Origin: Thermoanaerobaculia bacterium
Lineage (GTDB): Bacteria > Acidobacteriota > Thermoanaerobaculia > Gp7-AA8
Direction: 5' to 3'
Length of the DNA stretch: 64,000 nt
Assembly (NCBI GenBank): GCA_017883205.1
Contig: JADGNZ010000007.1
Coordinates: 62,001-126,000, forward strand
Shown here piece after piece: positions 50,159 through 59,744 of the stretch (position 1 is its first letter; each line of letters opens with the position of its first letter). Position numbers and translations under genes: made by a program. The notes below the pieces were generated by a model. The model saw only the letters and a list, made by a program, of their open reading frames with translations, did not search any database and was not told the DNA's origin.

Positions 50159-51757
50159 TCACGGGATGTAGTACAACCGAATGGACTTTCCTACTCGCCG
50201 GTACGTATCCGGCAGCCACCGCCAGCCGTTCTCTGCGCCGGTCATGCGGTAGGAGTGATCGCTGACCGCAACCCACCCGTGCGAAGCAGCCCACGGACTG
50301 GCCGAGCGGACCGGTGGAAAGGCAAGGGCCTCGTAATCGGCCGGGCCCATCAGCGACTGTGCCAGCGACGTTGCATGTTCCTGCCGCAGGATCGAGCGCA
50401 GTCGCAGGACGTCCTGCCCCCAATCGAGATTGCTGTCGATGAGATAGCGCGACGGATCGCGTCCGGCGAAGGCGTTGAAGTAGGGGAAATAGTCGGGATG
50501 CGCAAGCGCCGACGCCCCGAGATGAGCGGCGAGCAAGACGATGGCCACGACGCGGAATGCACGCGAGGCGCGGATCATCGCCAATGCGCTCGCGGCTCCG
50601 GCGATCGCAAAGGGAACGTAGAACGACAAGACGTACCGGACGCCGAGGTCGAGCGTACTCGGCATCGCCACGATGATGATGCCGAGTGCCGCGGCACTCC
50701 ACTCGATGAAAGGCCAGCGAAGCGTGCTGTCGCGCAGCGCGAACCAGAGGCCGGCCAGGTAGAGAACGAGCGCGGCGATGGTGGTCTTGAGCGCGATGGC
50801 GAACGGGAAGTACCACCATCGTCCGGTCGTCGTTACTTTTCCGGCGGCGTATGTCAGGAAGCCGCTTTGATCGATCTTCAGCAATGACTCGATGCCGGTG
50901 AAAAAGTCGGAGGCCGGCAGCGGAGCACGAATGCTCAAACCCTTGATAAAGCGCTGCACGGCCGGTCCGAACGCATCGTTCCACGGCGCGAGCTCCCCGA
51001 CCGTTCCGACGGTGAAGCCGTAACCCGCCCAGATGACGACGAGCGTGGCAGCCGCCGCCGGTGCGAGTGTCGCCAGCGAGCGGGGGATCTGCCTTCGCAG
51101 CTCGGCGTCGTGCAGGAGGCGGACGATTCCCATTGCCAGGCAGGCGAGGGCAACAAAGGGGATACAGGAGAACTTGCAGAGGATGCTGAAGCCATACGCG
51201 GCGCCGAAGAGCAGTGCAGTCTTCAGGTTTGGCTGACGAAGCCACCGCGCAAAGGCGAAGAGCGCCACGGCGACTCCGGCCGTGCCTGCTCCGTCGTGCG
51301 TGGCCAGGGCCGAGTAGCCCAGAACGATCGGTTCCATCGTGAAAAGGAAGAGTGCCAGCAGGGCTCCGGAATCGCCGAGCGCATCGCGCGCCGCGAAAAA
51401 CAATGCGACGGCGGCAATCGCAAAGAAGACGACGGTACCGGCCCGGGCGCGGAAGAGGTTCGCGCGATAGTCGCCGTGACCGTAGAAAATGCTGTGGATC
51501 TGATCGCTGAACGTGCCGTGCAGGTTGTAACGCATCCCGCCGAGAAACGGCGCAATCGCCAGAACGAGCCGTGGCAGCGGCGGGTTCTCGCGCTGAAAGA
51601 GATAGCGGTGATACTGGTAGATCTCCAATCCGGCGCCGACATGCGTTGCTTCATCCGCGGTCGCTGAAAAGATGCGGAACGTCGTCGCCATGCGGATCAC
51701 GCCGAAGGCGATGAGCAACGCGGCAAGGGCGACTGGACGGAGTGCAAAGCGCTGCAT
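50159..51757 (-). CDS. GT-C membrane glycosyltransferase (GT39/ArnT-like)
   Basis: The start is ATG 51757 (532 aa). The first periplasmic loop has DEATHVGAGLEIYQYHRYLF, with the acidic residue that GT-C enzymes use to bind lipid-linked donors. Ten to twelve hydrophobic segments follow, and the C-terminal loop carries IDSNLDWGQDVLRL, typical of this family. It would transfer a sugar from a polyprenyl carrier to protein or glycan on the periplasmic side. Its start region borders the ACAGAGA-type repeat at 51799. Confidence 0.82.
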   Translation of the reverse strand: MQRFALRPVALAALLIAFGVIRMATTFRIFSATADEATHVGAGLEIYQYHRYLFQRENPPLPRLVLAIAPFLGGMRYNLHGTFSDQIHSIFYGHGDYRANLFRARAGTVVFFAIAAVALFFAARDALGDSGALLALFLFTMEPIVLGYSALATHDGAGTAGVAVALFAFARWLRQPNLKTALLFGAAYGFSILCKFSCIPFVALACLAMGIVRLLHDAELRRQIPRSLATLAPAAAATLVVIWAGYGFTVGTVGELAPWNDAFGPAVQRFIKGLSIRAPLPASDFFTGIESLLKIDQSGFLTYAAGKVTTTGRWWYFPFAIALKTTIAALVLYLAGLWFALRDSTLRWPFIEWSAAALGIIIVAMPSTLDLGVRYVLSFYVPFAIAGAASALAMIRASRAFRVVAIVLLAAHLGASALAHPDYFPYFNAFAGRDPSRYLIDSNLDWGQDVLRLRSILRQEHATSLAQSLMGPADYEALAFPPVRSASPWAASHGWVAVSDHSYRMTGAENGWRWLPDTYRRVGKSIRLYYIP

Positions 51758-51798
51758 CAGGGGCGGTGATTCTACTGCGCAGTGGCAGACAAGAATGC

Positions 51799-51863
51799 AC
51801 CACAGAGACACTGAGGATACAGAGTTTGAAAACCGTACTCTGCGACCTCTGCGTCTCTGTGGT
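51799..51863. repeat. Palindromic repeat, CACAGAGAC type
   Basis: ACCACAGAGACACTGAGG pairs with CCTCTGCGTCTCTGTGGT across a 25-bp loop. A close relative lies at 59671-59727. Confidence 0.85.
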
Positions 51864-51894
51864 TGAGAGGGCCGCTACGGAATCCGATACAGAT

Positions 51895-53712
51895 CTACCA
51901 ATACCCCCGCTCCGCGCCGAACATCACCTCGTACACCTTGCGGGCCCAGCTTCGTTTGCCGAATTCGACGCGGCCGCCGGCTTCCTGCGTCAGCCATTCT
52001 TTGATCGGGAGCGTGAAGCCTGTCTTTCTGCGCTGTTGGACTTCGGCGGGGAGCGGCGGGCGCGCGGCGGAGGCGAGGAGTTGCTTGCCGCGCTGGCGGC
52101 GGGTGACGAGTGCGGGGGCGACTTTGCGTAAGAGGTGCGCATCGACGAGGGGGACGCGCACTTCGAGCGAGTGCGCCATCGAGGCCCAGTCCATGTCGCG
52201 GAGAAGCTGGTTGCGCAGATAGAGCGACGATTCGAGTGCGGCCACGCGCGCGAAGCCGTTGCCGGGATCGGGTGTGACGGTTTGCTCGATGAGGCGAAGG
52301 AGATCGAGGCGGGCCAGGCCTTCGCGCGCGATCTCTGCGCCGAGGAGCGAGGGGAGCTCGGAAGCGAGGAAGCGGCCGCGCTTGACTAGATAGGCGCCGG
52401 CGTAGCTTCCGCCGTAGCGGACGATCTCGCCCATCTTCGGGCTGATGTGGTGGCTTCGTTTCGCCAGCGCTGCGTTGAGGCGCTGCACGGCGTCGCCGAG
52501 CTTCGGCACGCGCGACAGCACCGAGGTCATGGGCATCCAGCGGGGTATGTCTCTGAATGATGTGTAGCCGCCGAACAGCTCGTCGCCGCCGGTGCCCGAC
52601 ATCGCTACCTTCAGGCCGAGGTCGTGCGCGGCCTTGCTGATGAAGAAGCTGTTCAGGCCATCGACGCTCGGCTGGTCCATCGCCGCGAAAATGCGCGGCA
52701 GCTCGGCGCGAAATTGCGGCAGCGTCAGCTCCTGAATGGCGTGGCGCACGCCGTACTGCTGCGCGACCATCGCTGCCAGCGGCGCTTCGTCGTTCACGCG
52801 CCCGCGGTACTCCTCGAAGCGAAGCGTCATCGTCTGCAGGTCGCTGGCGCCGCTCTCGCGCGCGAGGGCGACGACGGCGGTGGAGTCGATGCCGGCGGAG
52901 AGAAACGCGCCGACCGGTACGTCCGCGACCATGTGATAGCGAACGGATTCGAGCACCGCGTCGTGAACGATGCCGCGCCGTTGTTCTTCGCTGAAGTGGC
53001 CGCCGCGTTCGACGGCATCACGCAGCGTTGCCGCGATCGAGAAATACTGCACTGGCTCACGAACGCCGTTTGCGTCGACGTACGCATACGATCCGGCAGG
53101 CAACGCGCGGATGGCACGATACATCGTGAACGGCTCGGGCACGGTGCCGCGCAGAAAGAAGCCGGCCGCACCGGCGGGATCGAATTGCCTCGACACGTTT
53201 CCGCTCGCCGCGAGCGCGCGCACCTGCGAGGCGAGGCGGATCGTGCCGCCGTCGTCCGCGTAGTACAGCGGCTTGATGCCGTACGGATCGCGCGCCAGCA
53301 GCATGCGACGGCGCGCGCTGTCCCAGAGCGCGATGGCGAACATGCCCCGCAATTCCTCGAGCATCCGCTCCTGCTTCTCGTCGTAAAGCTGCAGCAGCAC
53401 CTCGGTGTCGGACTGCGTCGTGAAGCGGCGTCCGCGCGCTTCGAGCTGCGCGCGCAGCTCGCGGTAGTTGTAGATCTCGCCGTTGAAGACGATCGACAGC
53501 GCACCGAAGTGCATTGGCTGCGCGCCTCCGGGGGAGAGGTCGATGATGGCCAGGCGGCGATGGCCGAAGCCGACGCGGCCGTCGTCCGAAAACCAGGCAT
53601 CGCCGGCATCGGGCCCGCGGCTGTGCATGCACTCCCGTGTGGCGATCACTTCCTCACGATCGATAGCGGGAGCCGCTTCGCGATAGGCGTAGATGGCGTT
53701 GATGCCGCACAT
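51895..53712 (-). CDS. asnB: Asparagine synthase, glutamine-hydrolysing
   Basis: The start is ATG 53712 (605 aa), giving MCGINAIY with the catalytic Cys2 after Met removal. The class II glutaminase domain (RRLAIIDLSPGGAQPM, VFNGEIYNYRELR) is followed by the synthetase domain with FLSAGIDSTAVVAL and GTGGDELFGGY. The second Gly of the usual SGG loop is Ala, as in many AsnB proteins of glycan clusters. It makes asparagine from aspartate, Gln and ATP, or amidates a sugar acid if specialised. Confidence 0.93.
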   Translation of the reverse strand: MCGINAIYAYREAAPAIDREEVIATRECMHSRGPDAGDAWFSDDGRVGFGHRRLAIIDLSPGGAQPMHFGALSIVFNGEIYNYRELRAQLEARGRRFTTQSDTEVLLQLYDEKQERMLEELRGMFAIALWDSARRRMLLARDPYGIKPLYYADDGGTIRLASQVRALAASGNVSRQFDPAGAAGFFLRGTVPEPFTMYRAIRALPAGSYAYVDANGVREPVQYFSIAATLRDAVERGGHFSEEQRRGIVHDAVLESVRYHMVADVPVGAFLSAGIDSTAVVALARESGASDLQTMTLRFEEYRGRVNDEAPLAAMVAQQYGVRHAIQELTLPQFRAELPRIFAAMDQPSVDGLNSFFISKAAHDLGLKVAMSGTGGDELFGGYTSFRDIPRWMPMTSVLSRVPKLGDAVQRLNAALAKRSHHISPKMGEIVRYGGSYAGAYLVKRGRFLASELPSLLGAEIAREGLARLDLLRLIEQTVTPDPGNGFARVAALESSLYLRNQLLRDMDWASMAHSLEVRVPLVDAHLLRKVAPALVTRRQRGKQLLASAARPPLPAEVQQRRKTGFTLPIKEWLTQEAGGRVEFGKRSWARKVYEVMFGAERGYW

Positions 53713-53953
53713 GGAGGGCGAGTATACGTAGGTCGGCGCTCGGGCTAGATTCCGCAAACCCGGGCCCAGTTGCCAGCCGCCAGGCTTGGAGTTGACCGGC
53801 CCGGTAGCGCCGCATCGTGCCACCTACTCACGGCGGCCGCGCTCGTGGTCACGACGATGGGGATGGTGATGAAGGTCGCGGCACCCGCGCCACCGTCAAG
53901 GAATCATCAACATCCGCTGGTCGAGGGTTGTTCGAAGTTCAAAATCGTTGAAA

Positions 53954-54190
53954 ACAATGTCTTTAACGATGAAGACAATCTCTCTGACGCTACAGACAAT
54001 CTCTACAACATCACAGTCAAACGACTACAACATTACAGTCAAACGACTACAACGATGCAGTCAGACGACTACAACGATGCAGTCAGACGACTACAACGTT
54101 ACAGACGATGTCTTCAACGTTACAGACCAATCTCCAGGACGTTACAGACAAACTCTCTAACGCTACAGACGATTTCTATGATGTTGATGA
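53954..54190. repeat. Array 3: about eleven 21-22 bp units
   Basis: Units of the type ACGACTACAACGATGCAG repeat at 21 or 22 bp; four consecutive steps of exactly 22 bp are at 54021, 54043, 54065 and 54087, flanked by 21-bp units. Outer units are degenerate (ACAATCTCTACAACATCACAG types without strict identity). There are no spacers and no credible gene. Confidence 0.9.
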
Positions 54191-54240
54191 CAAAACTGGT
54201 GGACGGATTTGGAGTCGTTTCCACGATTGGTTGAATCGAT

Positions 54241-54302
54241 TCGGGTGTCGGGGGTGGGGAGTCGGAGAAACGGGAGAAGGTTGCTCCGACACCCGACTCC
54301 CG
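54241..54302. repeat. Long hairpin downstream of the CAP-domain gene
   Basis: TCGGGTGTCGG (54241-54251) pairs perfectly with CCGACACCCGA (54286-54296). There is no T tract, so it is more likely a repeat relic or mRNA end-protecting hairpin than a classical terminator. Confidence 0.5.
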
Positions 54303-54321
54303 ATCAGCGACTCCCGGACGC

Positions 54322-55293
54322 TCAGCGCGTGCCGCTGATCGGCGTGCCGGCAGTTCGCTCGACCTTGATCGAGACGTTGCTGGCCGGGATCGCATCACCC
54401 GAGGAACCGTGCGGGCGGACCCAGACGACGACGGTGTAGATTCCGGGGCCGTCGGGCAGCGGGACGGCGAAGGTGAATTTGCCGTCGGGGGCGACCTGGA
54501 AATCGCCGCGGCTGCCGTCGCTGTAGGTCTCGCGCACTTCCCGGATGCCGCCGCTGATTTGCTGTGTGAAGTTACCTCTCAGACGCGGCAGATACTGGCG
54601 CCGCCTGTCGGGCAGCCCGTAGGTCATGATTGCATTCGCGGTCACGGCGGCCATCGGCTGCGGCAGGCTCTCGTGATGAACGGTGATCGCTTCGACGACG
54701 AAACCGGGAACCGCGCGGCCGCTGCAGAGGACCGGCTGGGCGGCGCTCGCCGTGCGCGGAAGGGGGCGTGTCCATTCGACGTAACGACGGATGAACTCCT
54801 GGGTCAGACGGAATTCGCCGCGCCCCCAGGCCAGGCCGATGCCGACGTGCGTCGCGGCGGGATCGAGAATGGTTTTGCGATGGCCATCATGCGGGGCCAC
54901 CTCAGACATCATCGCGGCCTCGGAACGGCGCATCATGTCGTACAGAGCGCGGTCGCTGAAGTTGTAGTTCGCCGACCATGCCGCCGCGTTCTCGCTGACG
55001 CCGTCGTTGCCGCCTGCGAATGAGTAACGCATGTACGGAGCCTCGCCGTCGGTCGTGAAGTGGCCGGTCGTGCCGTTGCGGATCTGGGTCTGGCAATACG
55101 CGTCCGCGATTGCCGACGCTTGCGTATCGAGTTGCACCGGGCCGAGTCCGAACTTCGCCCGATCGTGATTGATCATGCGCACGAGCTCCGCGCGCAACGT
55201 CATCCGCGTCTCGTCCGTCGCCCCCTCCCCCTGCGCCAGCGTGGCGCCAAAGGTGAACGCGATCGTCAACAGCGCGAGGGAAAGCGTCTTCAT
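54322..55293 (-). CDS. Secreted CAP/SCP-domain protein
   Basis: The 323-aa product has a signal peptide of about 20 residues (ending TLAQG). Residues 30-175 form a CAP domain: MINHDRAKFGLGPVQLD, GHFTTDGEAPYMRYSFAGG, VSENAAAW, MMSEVAPHDGHRKTILDP and THVGIGLAWG, with the His and Glu pocket residues. The last 140 residues are beta-rich and may be an Ig-like module. Bacterial CAP proteins are secreted and mostly of unknown role. Its promoter region holds the CGCGGAG-type repeat at 55389. Confidence 0.87.
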   Translation of the reverse strand: MKTLSLALLTIAFTFGATLAQGEGATDETRMTLRAELVRMINHDRAKFGLGPVQLDTQASAIADAYCQTQIRNGTTGHFTTDGEAPYMRYSFAGGNDGVSENAAAWSANYNFSDRALYDMMRRSEAAMMSEVAPHDGHRKTILDPAATHVGIGLAWGRGEFRLTQEFIRRYVEWTRPLPRTASAAQPVLCSGRAVPGFVVEAITVHHESLPQPMAAVTANAIMTYGLPDRRRQYLPRLRGNFTQQISGGIREVRETYSDGSRGDFQVAPDGKFTFAVPLPDGPGIYTVVVWVRPHGSSGDAIPASNVSIKVERTAGTPISGTR

Positions 55294-55388
55294 CGGAGCG
55301 TTTGTGAAACGAAGTGTGCGGGTAGTTTATTCGGTGTTGCGGTCTCGGTGTGGTCAGAGTCTTTCGCGAGAGGCTCATGACAAAGACG

Positions 55389-55453
55389 GTCACGCGGAGA
55401 CGCGGAGGACGCGGAGGTAAACCTTCGCGCTCTCCGCGTCTCCGCGTGAAACC
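55389..55453. repeat. Palindromic repeat, CGCGGAG type
   Basis: CACGCGGAGACGCGGAGG on the left and CTCCGCGTCTCCGCGTG on the right are inverted copies around an AT-richer loop. Same family as 46585-46640. Confidence 0.85.
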
Positions 55454-55479
55454 GTATCCCCTTTGTCGCCGGACGCGAA

Positions 55480-58400
55480 TTACCGCAAAGGCAGCTCGAG
55501 CGATATCCGGAACCCCGGATTCAGATTCTCGGCGTGCACGGTTCCGCCGTGCTCTTCGATCGCCTTGCGGGTGATCGCCAGGCCGAGGCCGGTGCCGGAG
55601 GACTTGGTGGAGAAGTAGGGGTCGAAGATTTTCGGCAGCAGCTCGGGAGGAACGCCGGGGCCGTCGTCGTCGACAGAGATGATCACTCTGGAATCGACGC
55701 CGTAGCTGTTCATCCGGACGCGGCCGCCGGGCGTAGCCTGGAACGCGTTCTCGATGAGGTTGGCGATCGCACCGCGCAGCAGGCGGGCGTCGCCCGAGAA
55801 GTTCTCCGGAGTGGACGGTTGGATCTCCGCGTGAAAGCGGATGCCGCGCTCGCCGCTCGCCGCGTAGCTCGCGGCGATGTCCTCCAGCAGCGTGCGCAAA
55901 CGAAGCGGCTTGCGCTGTACGGTTCGCGATGAGGCGTAATCGCTGAATTCCTTCGACGTCTCGCGCAGCGTGACGACCTGGCGAAGAATGTTCTCGACCG
56001 CGGTCATGACGATCTTCGCCAGATTCGGATCGTCATGCTCGGCAACCGCGCGCAGATGCTCGGCGGTCAACTGAATCGGCGTCAGAGGATTCTTGATCTC
56101 GTGGGCGACCTGCCGGGCCATCTCGCCCCATGCTTCCAGCTTGTTCGAGCGGAGGATCTCCGTGACGTCCTCGGCGATGAGCATCTCCTCGTCGCCTCCC
56201 GGCAGCGGCACGATCGATACGCGAAACGTCCGGGCGTTCCCGTCGACCGTCAGCTCGATCTCTTTCGCCTCGGCGCGACGATGCCGATGCGTGGTCAGGA
56301 ACTCGCGAACCTCGTCGTGAAAGATCACCTCGTCGCCGAAGAGTCTGCGGGCTCCCACATTGGTCGCCGAGACGTTCATCTCGCCGTCGAGCACGACGAC
56401 CGCTGCGTTGATGTTCTCGAGCAGCGTCTGCAGGCGGTCGCGCTCATGGCGCAAATCGTTCTGCTGGCGGCGGATCGACTGCGCCATGTCGCGGAAGGTC
56501 GTGACGAGGAGGCCGAGGTCGGGGTCGGAGGGAACGCGGAGATCGAGATCGAAGTCGCCGCGCGCGACGGCTCTCGCGCCGCCGACCAGCGCCTGCACCG
56601 GGCGCGTGACGCTGCCCGCGGCAACGTAGGCGACGAAGATCGCTGCCAGCACGATGAAGATCAGGAGCATGTAAATCGTCGTGGCCAGATCGTTGACCTG
56701 TCCCTCGATCTGGCGGCCCTGAACGATCAGCGGCAGCGCCATCGTGTAGTTCTGTCCGTGCACGAGATTGACCGGCGAGTAGAGCTCGATGAATTGGGCC
56801 GGACCGGAATGGCGTATGGCCAGTTGCTTTCCGCCGACGACGATGTTCGCGTAGACGTCGCCGGGCAGGCGCTCTGACTCGACGCGGGCCGCGAACAGAT
56901 CGCGCCGGCTCGACGCGATCAGCGTGTCGTCGCGATAAAGGTGCAGATCGTGACCGATGACGCGCGCCAGCCAGCTAAGCACATCGTCGTTAAGAACCTC
57001 TTCGGGATGTGATGTCGGTGCCGTCGAGGCGAGGTAGTCCTCGATCACCCGCTCCGCGGCGGTGAGCGCCGTCTGCCCGCGGTCGAGGTATTCCGCTTCC
57101 AGCCGGTTCGCCAGATAGGCGCGGACAAAAAGCACGAAGACGATCAGCGGCAGAATGACGACCGCAGTCAAGTAAAGAGAGGTTCGCGTGCGAAAGTCGA
57201 GATTGCGCGGCGCTCGCCGGATGACCGATGCGATCACCGGAAGCGACCGCGTCACGATCACGGCGAGAACGAAGGCGATGGCCCAGATGGCGACGCCGCC
57301 CGCGCGACGCACCTGCTGCCCTCGCGTTGGCACCTGCAGCGGGAAGGCGTAGAGCGCGTCGTCCGTGCGGCGCACGTAGACCGCCGATCCCGCCCCTTCG
57401 TTCTCCTCGATCCAGACGCCATTGCCACTCTTGAGCGTGCCGAAGTACGAAGCCGGACTCTGGGGCAGCCGCACGGTCGTCGCGCCGTGCGCGTTTCCAT
57501 CGCGATCGTAGACGACGATCTCCCGCTGGGGCCGCAGCCCCGTGACCGTGTCGTTGAACGACGGCTCGAAGAAGTCGCGATAGACGTCAGCAAAGGTCGT
57601 CGCTCCCGGGTCCGCGGGATTCACCACATGCACGCTCCCCTCGGCGATCGGAATCCCGCCGATGGTGAGGTCGAAGTCGTGATGCAGCAGGACGCGTGTC
57701 AGGCTGCCGATCTGCAGCACCTCCCGCCCTGACTCCGGGCGGCGCTCGCTGAATTGCGGCAGCCCGACGCCGAAGCGGCTGAGCGGGTGATCGAAGATGT
57801 CGTGCACGGCGATGACCGCCGGTACTCGCCATTTCGACAGATCGCTGCGCAGCCAGAGCGCGTAAGCGAGATCTTCGAGATTCATCTTCCGGTAGTCATC
57901 CGGCAGGATCGCGCTCAGCTCGGTCGTCGCGAACTCGTTGTGCAGCGTGTCTTCGATCATGGCGCGCAACTGTCCGGCCTCACCGACAACGAGCGGCGCG
58001 TACGTGTCGGCGATGAAGTGACGCGCGCTGGAACGCTCGAAGAGCTGCAGCGGCATGTAGACGATCATCACCATCAGCAACGCGCTTCCAAACGTTCGGA
58101 GCGTGAAATTGGTGGTGAGCGCGTGCAGCAGGAGCGAGATGATCATCGCGCCCGCGATCCAGAAAAGGGCGCGCTTGGGCATGTAGGGCAGCGCCGCCGC
58201 CGTGCCGATGATCGGGATGACGATGATGCCGATGCCGATGAGAGTGGCCTTAAGAGAAGACTCGTGCCGTGTGATCTGCACGACGGCAAAACCAAAGAGG
58301 AGAAGCGCCGCGAGCAACACGCCCTGCGCCGCTGAAACGGGAAGGATGTGGTCCGGCATCGTGGAGATGCGCGAGTTGTCGACGAGGTTGCGAACGAGGG

Positions 58401-59646
58401 CCATGTATCCGGCCGCGGCCGCGGCGGCGATGATGCTGCGCGCGATCTGCGCCGCGATCGACACGCCGCGTTTGCGCGTCAGCGTCAACGCGATCGCCAG
58501 GATGGCTGCAGCCGTGAGCAGGAGATCGAACGGCGAGCGGCTGAACGGTCCGAGGATGCGCGACGCGAAAAGATCGAAGCGGAACACCTGCCACGGGTCG
58601 TCGTCGACGTGCATCGGCAGGAGCGCTGCGCGTGCAGCGATGACGAGAAGGATGGTTGCTGCGGTGGGGAGTGGGGAGTAGGGGGTGGGGGGTGGGAGCT
58701 TTGCTGTTTCAGGGAGTGGGGAGTGGGGAGTGGGGGGTGGGAGCTTTGAGGCTGGTTGCTGGTTTGCCGCCGCCTGCTCCGCGAGAGTGGCGGTTGTCTC
58801 GCCGGAGATTCGGGGACGAGGATTGGGATTCGCGCTCGCTGAAAGTAGGTTTGGAGTTGGTTCTCCTACTCCCCACTCCCCACCCCCCACCCCCCCGAAC
58901 ACACCCCACACCCCACTCCCGACCCCCCACAAAACAGCCAACGCACTGAGCGCGAGCAGGATCGCGGCGATGCCGTTGCCGAGGGCGCGGACGCTTTGGA
59001 TGACGTCGGGTTTGGCGCGCGGAACGACGTCGATCCAGAGGGTCGCCGACGGACGGCGCTCCAGAACGAAGCGCAGCGATCCCGGCTCCTGCCGCAGCAC
59101 GCCCGCGTGAAACATCGTTCCGACAACCCAATCGTCGTCGGGATCGAACAGCGAGCGCGATTTCGGATGATTGGGGATGCGCTTGAACGCTTGGACGGAG
59201 ACAGCAGGATTGGGGAGAGGTTTCGAACGGACGATGTAGAGGTTCGTTGCGTCGAACTCGAAGCTGGTCGCGCCCGGCGTGCGAAGGTCTTCCCCCCACC
59301 ATGCCAGCGCTTCCCCGTTCGGAGCGACGATTCGGATTCCCTGGCGGACGCCGGTGGCTTCGCCGTGGAGCATCGCGAACATCGCTTCACGGGTTGCTGC
59401 CGGCTGCGCGGTCAGTTTCTTCGCAACGCGGCCGACGGCATCATCCAGCTTCGACTCGGTTGCTGCGATCTCGCTACGTACGCGCTGCACTTCGCGCTCG
59501 ATGTGCCGTGAAGAACGAACGCTGAACTCGGCTTCGATCCCCGAGACGATCACATGAGTGGTGAGCCAGGCGCCGCCCGCGAGCAAAAGAAAGACCGCTG
59601 CGGCGCGCGCGGCGGTCGTCCTGGCTACCCGAGTTACGTGCCGCAT
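55480..59646 (-). CDS. Very large NtrY-like sensor histidine kinase with translated repeat insertion
   Basis: The protein has 1388 residues, about twice normal NtrY length. The N-terminal helix and periplasmic-type sensor (about 1-220) are followed by a low-complexity Pro/Gly block (239-331), a multi-helix membrane region and a second extracytoplasmic sensor. Then come a helix pair, HAMP, PAS and the kinase core: H near 1182 in RQVAHEIKNPLTPIQL, N-box NLIENAFQATP, DDGPGVPPE and GTGLGLAITRK. The low-complexity block is encoded by inverted GGGGAGTGGGGAGT-type repeats that keep the frame open. No response regulator is adjacent. Confidence 0.88.
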   Translation of the reverse strand: MRHVTRVARTTAARAAAVFLLLAGGAWLTTHVIVSGIEAEFSVRSSRHIEREVQRVRSEIAATESKLDDAVGRVAKKLTAQPAATREAMFAMLHGEATGVRQGIRIVAPNGEALAWWGEDLRTPGATSFEFDATNLYIVRSKPLPNPAVSVQAFKRIPNHPKSRSLFDPDDDWVVGTMFHAGVLRQEPGSLRFVLERRPSATLWIDVVPRAKPDVIQSVRALGNGIAAILLALSALAVLWGVGSGVWGVFGGVGGGEWGVGEPTPNLLSASANPNPRPRISGETTATLAEQAAANQQPASKLPPPTPHSPLPETAKLPPPTPYSPLPTAATILLVIAARAALLPMHVDDDPWQVFRFDLFASRILGPFSRSPFDLLLTAAAILAIALTLTRKRGVSIAAQIARSIIAAAAAAGYMALVRNLVDNSRISTMPDHILPVSAAQGVLLAALLLFGFAVVQITRHESSLKATLIGIGIIVIPIIGTAAALPYMPKRALFWIAGAMIISLLLHALTTNFTLRTFGSALLMVMIVYMPLQLFERSSARHFIADTYAPLVVGEAGQLRAMIEDTLHNEFATTELSAILPDDYRKMNLEDLAYALWLRSDLSKWRVPAVIAVHDIFDHPLSRFGVGLPQFSERRPESGREVLQIGSLTRVLLHHDFDLTIGGIPIAEGSVHVVNPADPGATTFADVYRDFFEPSFNDTVTGLRPQREIVVYDRDGNAHGATTVRLPQSPASYFGTLKSGNGVWIEENEGAGSAVYVRRTDDALYAFPLQVPTRGQQVRRAGGVAIWAIAFVLAVIVTRSLPVIASVIRRAPRNLDFRTRTSLYLTAVVILPLIVFVLFVRAYLANRLEAEYLDRGQTALTAAERVIEDYLASTAPTSHPEEVLNDDVLSWLARVIGHDLHLYRDDTLIASSRRDLFAARVESERLPGDVYANIVVGGKQLAIRHSGPAQFIELYSPVNLVHGQNYTMALPLIVQGRQIEGQVNDLATTIYMLLIFIVLAAIFVAYVAAGSVTRPVQALVGGARAVARGDFDLDLRVPSDPDLGLLVTTFRDMAQSIRRQQNDLRHERDRLQTLLENINAAVVVLDGEMNVSATNVGARRLFGDEVIFHDEVREFLTTHRHRRAEAKEIELTVDGNARTFRVSIVPLPGGDEEMLIAEDVTEILRSNKLEAWGEMARQVAHEIKNPLTPIQLTAEHLRAVAEHDDPNLAKIVMTAVENILRQVVTLRETSKEFSDYASSRTVQRKPLRLRTLLEDIAASYAASGERGIRFHAEIQPSTPENFSGDARLLRGAIANLIENAFQATPGGRVRMNSYGVDSRVIISVDDDGPGVPPELLPKIFDPYFSTKSSGTGLGLAITRKAIEEHGGTVHAENLNPGFRISLELPLR
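58655..58930. repeat. Inverted G-rich/C-rich repeat block inside the kinase gene
   Basis: The left arm is runs of GTGGGGAGTGGGGAGT and GGGGGTGGGAGCTTT; the right arm is CTCCCCACTCCCCACCCCCC. The arms are translated as Pro-Ser/Pro-Thr and Gly-Val/Gly-Trp low-complexity sequence. Confidence 0.85.
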
Positions 59647-59670
59647 ATCAGTCGATGGGAAGAATCGTGA

Positions 59671-59727
59671 ACCACAGAGACACAGAGATCACAGAGGTTT
59701 TCTCTGTGTCCTCTGTGTCTCTGTGGT
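59671..59727. repeat. Palindromic repeat, CACAGAGAC type
   Basis: ACCACAGAGACACAGAG pairs with CTCTGTGTCTCTGTGGT around a short loop. It lies between the kinase start and the next gene on the same strand. Confidence 0.88.
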
Positions 59728-59744
59728 AATGCCTTTGAGAGCAA

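Noticed and set aside
53770-54234. 154-codon frame over array 3
   Set aside because: Units alternate between 21 and 22 bp, so the frame changes meaning along the array; no ribosome site and no family character.
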